From positions 1,231,803-1,295,802 of the forward strand of contig NC_087380.1 of the NCBI RefSeq assembly GCF_963675165.1: a stretch of DNA of 64,000 nucleotides, written 5' to 3'. The notes beneath the pieces are model-generated. The model did not search any database, was not told where the DNA came from, and saw only the letters and a program-made list of their open reading frames with translations. The first letter of the stretch is position 1. The number at the start of each line of letters is the position of its first letter. The position numbers and the translations under genes are program-made. This DNA comes from Halichondria panicea. Taxonomy: Eukaryota; Porifera; Demospongiae; Suberitida; Halichondriidae. Positions 11,387 through 21,978 of the stretch are shown piece by piece.

Positions 11387-14300
11387 TCATTGGTCCATCC
11401 TCGTACTCTTACTCTTCCGGCTCTTCCTCCTTTTCTTGTTTGGTCGGCTACGAGGGGTGGCCTCATCTGCAGAAATGCACACACCATGCAATCATTATAT
11501 ATACATGCACTGAAATAAATTAATGATTCGTGTACTGCATGCTATAAACTATATACAACACTCACTCAGGACACGGCATTCGTAGCTACCAGGAGTGTTG
11601 ACACATTGCTCAGTGTTCTCACATATATTAGGGTATATAGCACATTCATCTTTGTCTGTTGGGGGAAACATTCAGTAATTACGTATGCATGATTGTGTAT
11701 ACTATATATTTGTGGGTACTTTACCTTCACACTCAAAGTTGGAACTCCCTAATTTGAACCCTGTGTTACATCGACACATGTAAGAGCCCAGAGTGTTTAT
11801 ACAATCAGAGTTGTCCCCACACTCGTCCGTCCCAGCTGTACACTCGTCAATATCTGCCAGTAACCTACTCACATCAGTTATATACAACACGTACAATACA
11901 TACCAGTACATGTTCGTCCATCTCCAGAGAAACCATCGTTACAGACACATCTGCCAAGGGGCCTGTTTTGGCAGGAGGCACGGTCAACACAGTCACTGTC
12001 TCGAGAACACATTTCCTTATCTGAAACTGTATATCAAAGAAATTTTAATGGCTATAAAGTATTATAATTATACTGCCTGAGGCTAAACGTACTACACCGA
12101 TTATCTCCAGGAGGGCAGGTGCACTTGAAGCTCCCTGGAGTGTTGACACATAGGTTGGCTGGAGTGCAGCTATTAAGGATAGGTGTGGAGCACTCATCAA
12201 CATCTAAAGTGGGGGAATTTGGCTCAGTAACATAGTACTAATGACCCTGTTTACTGTAATGAACTGCAGGGTTTTTTCTTTAATGGACTTACCAACACAA
12301 ACAACCATTGGAAACCCAACAAATCCAGGAGGGCATGAACAGACGTGACCATCACTAGTACGCTCACACAAGGCATTTGGGGCACAGTCATTAAGTCTTG
12401 TATCATCACACTCATTACCTGCAAGAGGGTGGTTTTAGGAAACTAGCTATATAATTATTATACTTTTGGGCAAACAAACCATTATTATCCTGAATTTTCA
12501 CCATAGTATCAGATAGGGCACTCAATTGCAGTCCTGGTTGGCTCTCATCCAATGATAAAAACAGTGGAAAATGCTCAACTCCTTCTGGAATCTGATCCTC
12601 ATACAAGTGGAATGGAAATGGGACTGCCTCATCTTCAGGTTGGAACTAGCCTCGACTCAAGGCCGCTTGAAAAAGGCGGCCTGGTATACCTTGTATGCGC
12701 ATGCGTGTACATTACCCCAAAAAGGGGGTAATCCGTGTATTTGTGGATACTGTCAGTAAAATAAACCGTATACTATTTGTATTCTGATTTTACAGTCCGT
12801 TACATAGAATATTGTGCAAAGATGACCGAGTTCTTACGCCCTTTATTGTATCAAGCCAAGTCTCTACTTAACGACACCCTACACTGTAAGGCTACAGATG
12901 TTATAGGAAAGGCATGATGTGTTCCTGTGGGTCCCCTGATGAGGCTGTGGTAATATAGACCAGGCAAGTCTTCTGCTACTAAATCTTGCCTTTATGTTCG
13001 ACAAGAAGTCATTGCTGAAGATAAAGAAGCTAATGATTACTCCTGAAAGCTTTTCATAAGCTTTAACTCGACACTCAGGAAGTTATTCACTCAAGATCTA
13101 CTGATGTATTAAAGAGTCCACCACTCTTCCTAGCTGGCAGCTCTAGCTGTCTGGGAGGCTTTCTTGAACTGTCTCTTTGATAAACAGAGCTAGAAGAAGC
13201 AACACTGCTGCAGCATAATTATTCTACTTTGATTAGTGTCTCTGAAAGTTGCCATTGTGGTCACATTGTCATACGTATTATTCCCTTTTGTAACTTTGTC
13301 CGTTTTTTTACAATTTGATGAAATTGTTGTCAATTATTTCGCGCATGCGCATACAAGGTATACCAGGCCGCCTTTTTCATGCGGCCTTGAGTCGAGGCTA
13401 GTTGGAACACTAACTCAGTCAGACGTAAAGCCGAGAAGTCGACCCCTATAAATTATATAATTGCCACTATAACAGGTAAATTTTGCTGGTGCAGATTTTC
13501 GTACAAACTACCCAATTAATATTTGTACAGCTCAAAATTGTGACGTAGGACCTATTGCCCAGAATTAATGCTAAATTACGAAAAATAACCAGCGCTATAC
13601 GGTATAACTCACCCATATCAGCTGAACCAGATGTAGCCATGACGAGGATTTTAAGCACCTGCTCAGACTTCACATTGCCGTCCTTCACGACAAACACGAG
13701 GTCGTCAACTATCCCATTTTGTTCCATTGTTTCGTACAACACTGGTAGAGCAAATCCAATACTAATGGCTGCATGCACATGCAAAACACCGTGACATAAA
13801 ACGTCTGAATACCTTTACACAGTCAAACTCACGATCATTGTCCTTAATTATAACAAGAGCTAATCCGCTCCTCTCAATTGTCACATGATCTTCATTCTGC
13901 ACTTCAATCAAAAGCCAGAAACCTTCATTCCTTTCGTTTACATCATCGTCAATTAGAGATGATATGTCAACAGTAAAAACTGTAGCTCCAGCACCACCAT
14001 TGAATGAGGGCAAGGTAATAGCACCATGGTTGAAGTCTTCAACTACATAATTATATACATGCATGCATTATCAGTATAAGAATTATGAGTCTACCTATAC
14101 GTACCCTCTGCTGGATCTGGGAGGGATTCCGGAGGATATTCAGAAGGCAGTTGGCCGGTGAATTCACTGAAGGTAATTGGCCTAACTGTTATACAAAGGG
14201 CCCTTGCCCTCTGTCCAGTTATGCTAACATGGATTTCTCCACAATCATTTTCACGAATGGTTGTTTGCCTCTCATCAAATTTAATAGTTACACGTCCTGC

Positions 14301-14408
14301 ATACATAGAGAGAGATGGTATAATAGCTATAGAGAGGTGTACATATTATAGTCTACCTTCGTTGAAGTGAATGAGAAGTAGAGAGAGCAAAACAATATAT
14401 GTGGACAT
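11387..14408 (-). CDS. P3: secreted Calx-beta/EGF protein, exon interrupted by a transposon, tail truncated
   Basis: Exons: 14357-14408 (signal peptide MSTYIVLLSLLLIHFNEG), 14105-14296, 13833-14042, 13613-13768, a split exon 13411-13445 plus 12480-12645, 12293-12418 (EGF), 12093-12203 (EGF), 11904-12020 (DSDC module), 11725-11853 (EGF), 11566-11655 and the tail from 11466. If the 756-bp element and its flank are spliced out as an intron, the product is 487 aa. The tail reads EATPRSRPNKKRRK and stops at 11387 (TGA). The Ser-rich tail of the sister genes persists in another frame down to 11275, so a frameshift has removed it. A TATATAAAG motif lies at 14457-14465. Gene or pseudogene status depends on whether the insertion is spliced. 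Confidence 0.6.
12646..13401. mobile_element. 756-bp TIR element inserted in a P3 coding exon
   Basis: The ends are inverted repeats starting CTAGCCTCGACTCAAGGCCG and ending with its complement, extended by AAAAAGGCGGCCTGGTATAC. The target duplication is TTGGAA (12640-12645 and 13402-13407). Uninterrupted paralogues (for example about 17468) have a single TTGGAACAC. It contains no transposase ORF. Related ends occur at 53238-53308, 53761-54855 and 62000-62120. Confidence 0.93.
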
Positions 14409-15103
14409 TTCGCTAAGATTGCAGAGTCTACTACATAATGCGACTTAAAATTGAGCCTTTATATATACCCCAGCTATAAAAATTGTTGCATAATTTCTGA
14501 GATTGCTAGCCAAGAAACCTCTCTGTACCACCTTCAACACCCGAACTAAAAATACAATACTGGACCGATCTAGGGAGCAGGAGAAGTGACCTTGAATGTT
14601 ATTTTAAACGCAGGAAACAGCAACTAAAACCAAACATTGTTTAGTGGCCAAATGGTACATTAGCTAAATGGAAATGAGACATAGATCTTCTCGAGACTAT
14701 AAGTGCATGGGCTGCACTTCAACACCCACCCACTCACTCCCCTAATACTCCAGACATCATGACTCTTGCTGAGAGTATAGTCCCTTAATTGGCAGTTTCA
14801 ATCCAACCACCCACCATGCAGCATACATAATTATAGGAGGATGTATTGTTAATTGGTCAAAGTCTGAGTGCCACAGAGATCATGCATGTTGCATTTATTT
14901 GCAATTGTCAAACAAACACACTACTATGGCTTCTGCATGCATGTCTCGAAACTATATATGACATTCAAATTAAGATATAATATTATATTAAACACAGCAT
15001 AAGTTTTGTAAAGTTAATGCACAATTGGTGCAGTAATTGTCAGTCTGTATTATAAAGTTAACTTGAACTGCTTGAACTACTTAATTGATGAAGAACGTGA
15101 GCC
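14409..15103. other. P3 upstream spacer
   Basis: Shares long blocks with the spacers upstream of P1 and P5, including the TATA region, CAGACATCATGACTCTTGCT and CAATTGGTGCAGTAATTGTC. No gene seen. It is best read as duplicated promoter and spacer DNA. Confidence 0.55.
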
Positions 15104-16725
15104 TTAACTACTTGAACTTCTTGTACTGGTGGACTCTAAACTCTCGTCATTCTGATCTCTGTTCCTCGTACCAGATCTTCCACGTCCACTCCTTCGTGTT
15201 GACCTTGTTGACCCCGTTGACTCTATTAACTCGTCCTCATCATTGGCATCATTGGCATCATTGGCACCATTGGCATTCTTCCTCTTTATCCTCTTCGTGT
15301 GTTTCGTCCTTCTGCTACGAGGGGTGGCTTCATCTGCAGAAATACACACATGCGCTCAATCATTTACACAGACCTATAAACGACAGGCTACAACACTCAC
15401 CCCGGACACATTGGTAGCTACCAGGAGTGTTGACACATTGCCTCTGTGAGCCACATATAGTTGGGTAGGCAACACATTCATTTTTGTCTGTTGTGGGAAA
15501 CATTCAGTAACTTGTATGCTATAATTATATTGGTGGGTCTTTACCTTCACACTCAAATCTCGAGCTCCCTTTTTTGAACCCTCTGTTACATCGGCACAAG
15601 TAAGTACCCAGATTGTTGAGGCAGGTAGAGTCATCACCACACTCGTCCGTCCCAGCTGTACACTCGTCGATATCTGTGTGTGTGTGGGTGTGTGTGTCTA
15701 AGTATGCAGTAATGTATATAGCTACAGAGACATAAAAGCCAGAGAGAATCCCATAGGGCAGGATAGGGATCATATAGGCCTCTTAATACAGCACATTGTG
15801 AATAAGGGCACAGTTACGTTAGACATGCAGATAGGATGGAAAAGTGGCCAGACATACCGATGCATGTTGTCCATCTCCATAGAAACCATTGTTGCAGATA
15901 CAGGTGGTACCAAAGGGCCCGTCTTGACAAGAGGCCCGGTCACCGCAGTCACTGTCCATCATACACTCTCCAGGGGAGGATGTGGGGGCGGAGGTTGTGG
16001 GGGTAGGGGTGGTGGGAGGTTCTAGAACATGGGATAGCAATACAATACAATGCGTGCAAACAACTGCAGATGATAATCACCAAAAAGATGAAACAGCCGT
16101 TAAATCAAGCTGTTTACTAACGTATACCTTCACAGGTTCTTCCATCTCCAATTAACCCAGGGAGACAAGAGCAGGTGAAACTGCCAGGTAGGTTGCTACA
16201 CTCGGCAGTAGAGGAGCAATCGTTCAGTATATCCCACAAGCACTCGTTAATGTCTAGAAACAAGACATATGTGTGCATGCATATGTGTGCATGCATGTGT
16301 TGTTAATGCAGACATGTATGCAGACAGATGGAGGATACACCATGTAATTCTCACCATTACAGCCAAATCTGTCAAAACTGGAAAAGTATCCATTCGGACA
16401 CATACAACTATAGCTCCCGATGTTATTAACACACGTGGAAATTGTAGTACAGAGATTAAGAGATGGATCCAGACACTCATTGCGATCTGTATATGGTTAG
16501 AGCTATAGCTCTGTATTATATAGTGATTGGATGCTTACCTGTACAAGTACTTCCATCTCCAGTGAACCCAGGAGGACAGGAACAGGTGAAGCTACCGTCT
16601 GTGTTGACACACATCGCAATGGAGGCACATGGGCTTTGTGCACACTCATTGATATCTGTAGAAATTGTTTTAGTATGACTGTTGTATACATACATATAAT
16701 ATATACAGTTGTTAGAGTGTGTGTC

Positions 16726-16796
<71 letters not shown>

Positions 16797-18606
16797 GTTC
16801 ATGTACCAGCTGGTTATTCGTGATACTATAAGGAGTCGACTCACCCACACACAAGTTGCCTTGCATAATAAAACCAGTTGTACAGGTACAGGTAAAAGAT
16901 CCAGGTATGTTATTACACTCAGAGTTGTCAGGGCAGTTGTTGAGAATGTCTAGGGCACACTCGTCTAAATCTGTAGTGAGGGGCAATACAAATAACACAT
17001 AAGGAAACAGAAACTGGAAATATTACCCCATCAACCGGCTTTTAGAATAAACTCTTTGAGTATAGCTGAATAGATTAACATTGCAGCTATTAAATATAAT
17101 TCATCAGGAGAAATTTATACTCGTTTCTCACCCTGACAGTCAACTGTGGGTTCACCAACAAAGCCGAGGGGACAAGAGCAGTCAAAGCCTCCTGGTGAGT
17201 TGATACACATGGCGTTGGAGGAACAGCTGTTGAGGCTTGGATCAGCACACTCGTTAACATCTGCATCTGCACGAGTGTGGTATTGGAAAAAAACATGAGT
17301 ATTTTGGGTACACAAACCATCATTATCCTGAATTATCACCACAGCAACATCCAAATACAGTCCTGGTTGGCTCTCATTCAACAATAAAAACAGTGGAAAA
17401 TTCTCTACTTCTTCTAGAATCAGATCCTCATACAAGTGGAATGGGAATGAGACCGCCTCATCTTCAGGTTGGAACACCAACTCAGTCAGACGTGAAGTCA
17501 AGAAGTCGACCCCTATATAAATTAAGCAAGTTGTAAATGTATAGGTGACATATTTTCGCGAGTATTAATTTTTGCTTTTTCTTCGAATGAAAGTAAAATC
17601 ACAAAAATTTGTACTAGCAGATAATTGGATGAAACCAACCACTTGCGAGTAATTGAAACATTATAATTTCACAAACTTGAGCAAGTTCGCAAAATTCAAT
17701 ACCACCAAAATGAGCTAAACAGTGAAATCACAAACAAATCTACCTGTGAAAATATGTCACCATATAAGGTATACCACTATAGTAATTATTTAACTCACCC
17801 ATATCAGCTGAACCAGATGTAGCCATGACGATGACTTTAAGCACCTGCTCAGACTTCACATTGCCGTCCTTCACGATAAACACGAGGTCGTCAACCAGCC
17901 CATTTTGTTCGATTGTTTCGTACACTGGTAGAGCAAATCCAATACTGATGGCTGCATGCACATAAAAAACTTCATACAATGTTCTGGATTCGTTTACACT
18001 GTCAAACTCACGATCATTATCTTTGATTATAACAAGAGCTAATCCACTCCTCTCAATTGTTATATTATGTTGATTCTGCACCTCAATCAAAAGCCAGAAA
18101 CCCTCATCCCTTTCGTTTACATCATCATCGATTAGAGAGATGTCAACAGGGAAAACTCCAGTACCACCATTGAATTCGAATGTGGGCAAGGTGATAGCAT
18201 CCTGGCTGAAGTCCTCAACTATAATATATACATGCATGCAGCATAATAATTGTAGAAAACACAAAATTATGAGTCTATAACTATAATTATACGTACCCTC
18301 TGCTGGATCTGGGAGGGATTCTGAGAGAAATTCCGAGGGTAGAGGATCAGTGAATTTACTGAAGGTAATTGGCGTAACTGTAATACTGATGGCCTCTGGC
18401 CTCCGTCCAGTTATCCTAACATGGATTTCTCCAGCATCATTTTCACGAATGGTTGTTTGGCTCTCATCAAATTTAATCGTTACAAGTCCTGCATACATAG
18501 AGAGATGGTATAATAGCTATAGAGAGGTGTACATATTATAGTCACCTTTGTTGAAGTGAATGAGAAGTAGAGAGAGCAAAACAATTGCTGCAATATACGT
18601 GGCCAT
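15104..18606 (-). CDS. P4: secreted Calx-beta/multi-EGF protein with a 1-nt frameshift near the C-terminus
   Basis: Exons: 18546-18606 (signal MATYIAAIVLLSLLLIHFNK), 18297-18488, 18012-18218, 17799-17951, 17318-17512 (two Calx-beta), EGFs at 17132-17260, 16845-16970, 16539-16655, 16355-16486 and 16128-16253, a PTT-linker EGF at 15858-16021, EGF 15545-15673, short module 15401-15487, tail 15104-15333. The EGFs carry DxDEC/DxNEC starts typical of calcium-binding EGF. All exons are phase 1-1 except 15858-16021, which is 164 nt instead of 165: GGACAACATGCATCG replaces the homologous GGACAAACATGTCCTG. This puts the last three exons out of frame and ends the protein early in the tail exon. The shifted frame stays open through two exons, so a variant C-terminus is possible. 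Confidence 0.68.
16729..16797. repeat. GT microsatellite in P4 intron
   Basis: An almost pure GT run ending in GCGTGTG, between two EGF exons. Confidence 0.95.
17544..17761. mobile_element. 218-bp MITE-like inverted repeat in P4 intron
   Basis: The ends GGTGACATATTTTCGCG and CCTGTGAAAATATGTCACC are inverted repeats, with internal palindromic similarity (TTTGC/GCAAA blocks). There is no ORF. The paralogous intron in P5 lacks it. Confidence 0.8.
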
Positions 18607-19059
18607 TTCTATACGAGCTAGGTATAATTATACTATATACCGGTAACATGCACAATTATTTCTTATATAGACTATCTATATTATAGTTGGGAATCACCCG
18701 GGGAATCACCCGGGAAATCACCCGAGGGGACGAAGCAAACATTATAATCAGCTGCAGCCAATAGGCCTTGTCTCCAAATACTGAGGGGAAAGCCAGCAAA
18801 CCCATCAACCTCAAATTGGCATATACACCATAATTATGCTCAATTAAGATGCCATTGACAAAATCCCCAGGGACTAATTTCAGTGTGACGTACAATAAAA
18901 GTTACAATCATGTACATTCCATTTTTCGTCTACATTACATTCTATGTTAAACACAGCTTATAAGTTTTGTAAATTCAGCTTTATGTTAGTGCATAGTTGG
19001 TGCAGTAATTTTGAGTTTGTATAGTTAACTTAAACTACTTGAACTCCTTCTATACTGGG
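18607..19059. other. Spacer upstream of P4
   Basis: Contains three imperfect tandem copies of GGGAATCACCCG (about 18689-18729) and AT-rich DNA. No gene and no copy of the TATATAAAG block seen upstream of P1, P3 and P5. Confidence 0.5.
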
Positions 19060-21327
19060 TTAAGAACGTGAACGTGAACTTGAACTCCTTGAACTACTGG
19101 AGGAAGAACTTGAGCTTGAACTACTCTCTTCATTGTTCCTTGTATCATATCTATTCTTATTTTTCCGGCCCTTGCTCTTTGTCTTGTTGAATCTGCTACG
19201 AGGGGTGGCCTCATCTGCAGAAATACACACACACCTAATCATTATACACTGTATTTAATGAATCTTGTATACAACACTCACTCAGGAGGACACATTCGTA
19301 GCTACCAGGAGTGTTGACACATTGCTCAGTGTTCTCACATATATTAGGGTATACAGCACATTCATCTTTGTCTGTTGGGGGAAACATTCAGTAATTACGT
19401 ATGCATGTGTATGCATGGGTATTACCTTCACACTCAAATATCGAACTCCCTCTTTTGAACCCTTTGTTACATGGACACATGTAAGAGCCCATGGTGTTGA
19501 TACAGGTAGAGTTGCTCCCACACTCGTCCGTCCCAGCTGTACACTCGTCAATATCTACCAGTAACTTACTCACATCAGTTATATACAACACGTACAACAT
19601 ACCAGTACATGTTCGTCCATCTCCAGAGAAACCATCGTTACAGACACATCTGCCAAGGGGCCTGTTTTGGCAGGAGGCACGGTCACCACAGTCACTGTCT
19701 CGAGAACACATTTCCTTATCTGAAACTGTATATCAAAGAAATTTTAATGGCTATAAAGTATTATAATTATACTGCCTGAGGCTAAACGTACTACACTGGT
19801 TATCTCCAGGAGGACAGGTGCACGTGAAGCTCCCTGGAGTGTTGACACATAGGTTGGCTGGAGTGCAGCTATTAAGGATAGGTGTGGAGCACTCATCAAC
19901 ATCTAAAGTGGGGAATTTGGCTCAGTAGCATAGTACTAATGACCCTGTTTACTGTAATGAACTGCAGGGTTTTTTAATGGACTTACCAACACAAACAACC
20001 ATTGGAAACCCAACAAATCCAGGAGGGCATGAACAGACGTGACCATCACTAGTACGCTCACACAAGGCATTTGGGGCACAGTCATTAAGTCTTGTATCAT
20101 CACACTCGTTACCTGCAAGAGGGTGGTTTTGGGAAACTATATAATTATTATACTTTTGGGCAAACAAACCATCATTATCCTGAATTTTCACCATAGCATC
20201 AGATAGGGCACTCAATTGCAGTCCTTGTTGGCTCTCATCCAATGATAAAAACAGTGGAAAATACTCAACTCCTTCTGGAATCTGATCCTCATACAAGTAG
20301 AATGGGAATGGGACTGCCTCATCTTCAGGTTGGAACACCAACTCAGTCAGACGTAAAGCCGAGAAGTCGACCCCTATAAATTATATAAATGCCACTAACA
20401 GGTAAATTTTGCTGGTGCAGATTTTCGTACAAACTACCCAGTTAATATTTGTACAGCTCAAAATTGTGACGCATGACCTATTGCCCAATTAATGTATTAA
20501 ATTACGAAAAATAACCAGCGCTATACGGTATAACTCACCCATATCAGCTGAACCAGATGTAGCCATGACGAGGATTTTAAGCACCTGCTCAGACTTCACA
20601 TTGCCGTCCTTCACGATAAACACGAGGTCGTCAATCAGCCTATTTTGTTCGATTGTTTCGTACACTGGTAGAGCAAATCCAATACTGATGGCTGCACACA
20701 CACAAACACTGTGACATAAAACGTCTGAATACCTTTACACAGTCAAACTCACGATCATTATCCTTAATTATAACAAGAGCTAATCCGCTCCTCTCAATTG
20801 TCACATCATCTTCATTCTGCACTTCAATCAAAAGCCAGAAACCTTCATTCCTTTCGTTTACATCATCGTCAATTAGAGATGATATGTCAACAGTAAAAAC
20901 TGTAGCTCCAGCACCACCATTGAATGAGGGCAAGGTAATAGCATCATGGCTGAAGTCCTCAACTACATAATTATATACATGCATGCATTATCAGTATAAG
21001 AATTATGAGTCTACCTATACGTACCCTCTGCTGGATCTGGGAGGGATTCCAGGGGATATTCAGAGGGAAGTTGGCCGGTGAATTCACTGAAGGTGATTGA
21101 CCTAACTGTTATACAAACGGCCCTTGCCCTCTGTCCAGTTATGCTAACGTGGATTTCTCCACAATCATTTTCACGAATGGTTGTTTGCCTCTCATCAAAT
21201 TTAATAGTTACACGTCCTGCATACATAGAGAGAGATGGTATAATAGCTATAGAGAGGTGTACATATTATAGTCACCTTCGTTGAAGTGAAGGAGAAGTAG
21301 AGAGAGCAAAACAATATATGTGGCCAT
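19060..21327 (-). CDS. P5: secreted Calx-beta/EGF protein, apparently intact
   Basis: Eleven exons sum to 1539 nt (512 aa): 21276-21327, 21025-21216, 20753-20962, 20539-20691, 20170-20373, 19987-20112, 19792-19902, 19603-19719, 19426-19554, 19282-19371 and 19060-19214. The order is signal peptide (MATYIVLLSLLLLHFNEG), two Calx-beta domains of two exons each, EGF (NECDDTRLNDCAPNALC), EGF (DVDECSTPILNSC), a DSDCGDRASCQN half-EGF, EGF (DIDECTAGTDECG), a short DKDECAVYP module, and a basic then poly-Ser tail (ATPRSRFNKTKSKGRKNKN). There is no TM segment, so it is probably secreted. All internal exons are multiples of three in phase 1-1. It is closest in layout to P3. A TATATAAAG motif lies 47 bp upstream of the ATG. 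The function is inferred as extracellular matrix or adhesion; the ligand is unknown. Confidence 0.82.
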
Positions 21328-21978
21328 TTTGCAGATTGCAGAGTCTACTACATAATGCGACTTAAAATTGAGTCTTTATATACCCCAGCTATAAAAATTG
21401 TTGCATAATTTCTCTGAGGTTGCTAGCCAAGAAACCTCTCTGTACCACCTTCAACATCCGAACTAAAAATACAATACTGGACCGATCTGGGGGGGGGCAG
21501 GAGACGTGACCTTGAATGTCATTTTAAAAGCAGGAAACAGCAACTAAAATCAAACATTGTTTAGTGGCCAAATGGTACATTAGCAATGGAAATGAGACAT
21601 AGATCTTCTAGAGACTATAAGTGCATGGGCTGCACTTCAACACCCACTCACTCCCCTATACTCCAGACATCATGACTCTTGCTGAGAGGAAAGTTTCTTT
21701 ATTGGCAGTTTCAATCCAACCACCCACCATGCAGCATACATGCATATAATAATTATAATTATGCCATTTAATATTTAGTGAGGATGTCTATTGTTAAGTC
21801 AGAGATCATGTTGCATTTGTCAAACAAACACACTACCATATAGCTACTGGCTTCTGCATGCATGTCTCGAAACTATATGACATTCATGACTTATCATAAA
21901 TTAAGGTATATATTAAACACATGCAGCATAAGTTTTACAAAGTTAATGCACAATTGGTGCAGTAAATTGTCAGTCTGG
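21328..21978. promoter_or_regulatory. P5 promoter and spacer
   Basis: TATA-like TATATAAAG at 21374-21382 (minus strand). The rest is closely similar to the spacer upstream of P3, showing recent duplication. No gene. Confidence 0.5.

Noticed and set aside
18689-18729. Three GGGAATCACCCG repeats as an operator-like site
   Set aside because: Short and imperfect, with no conserved position relative to sister genes.
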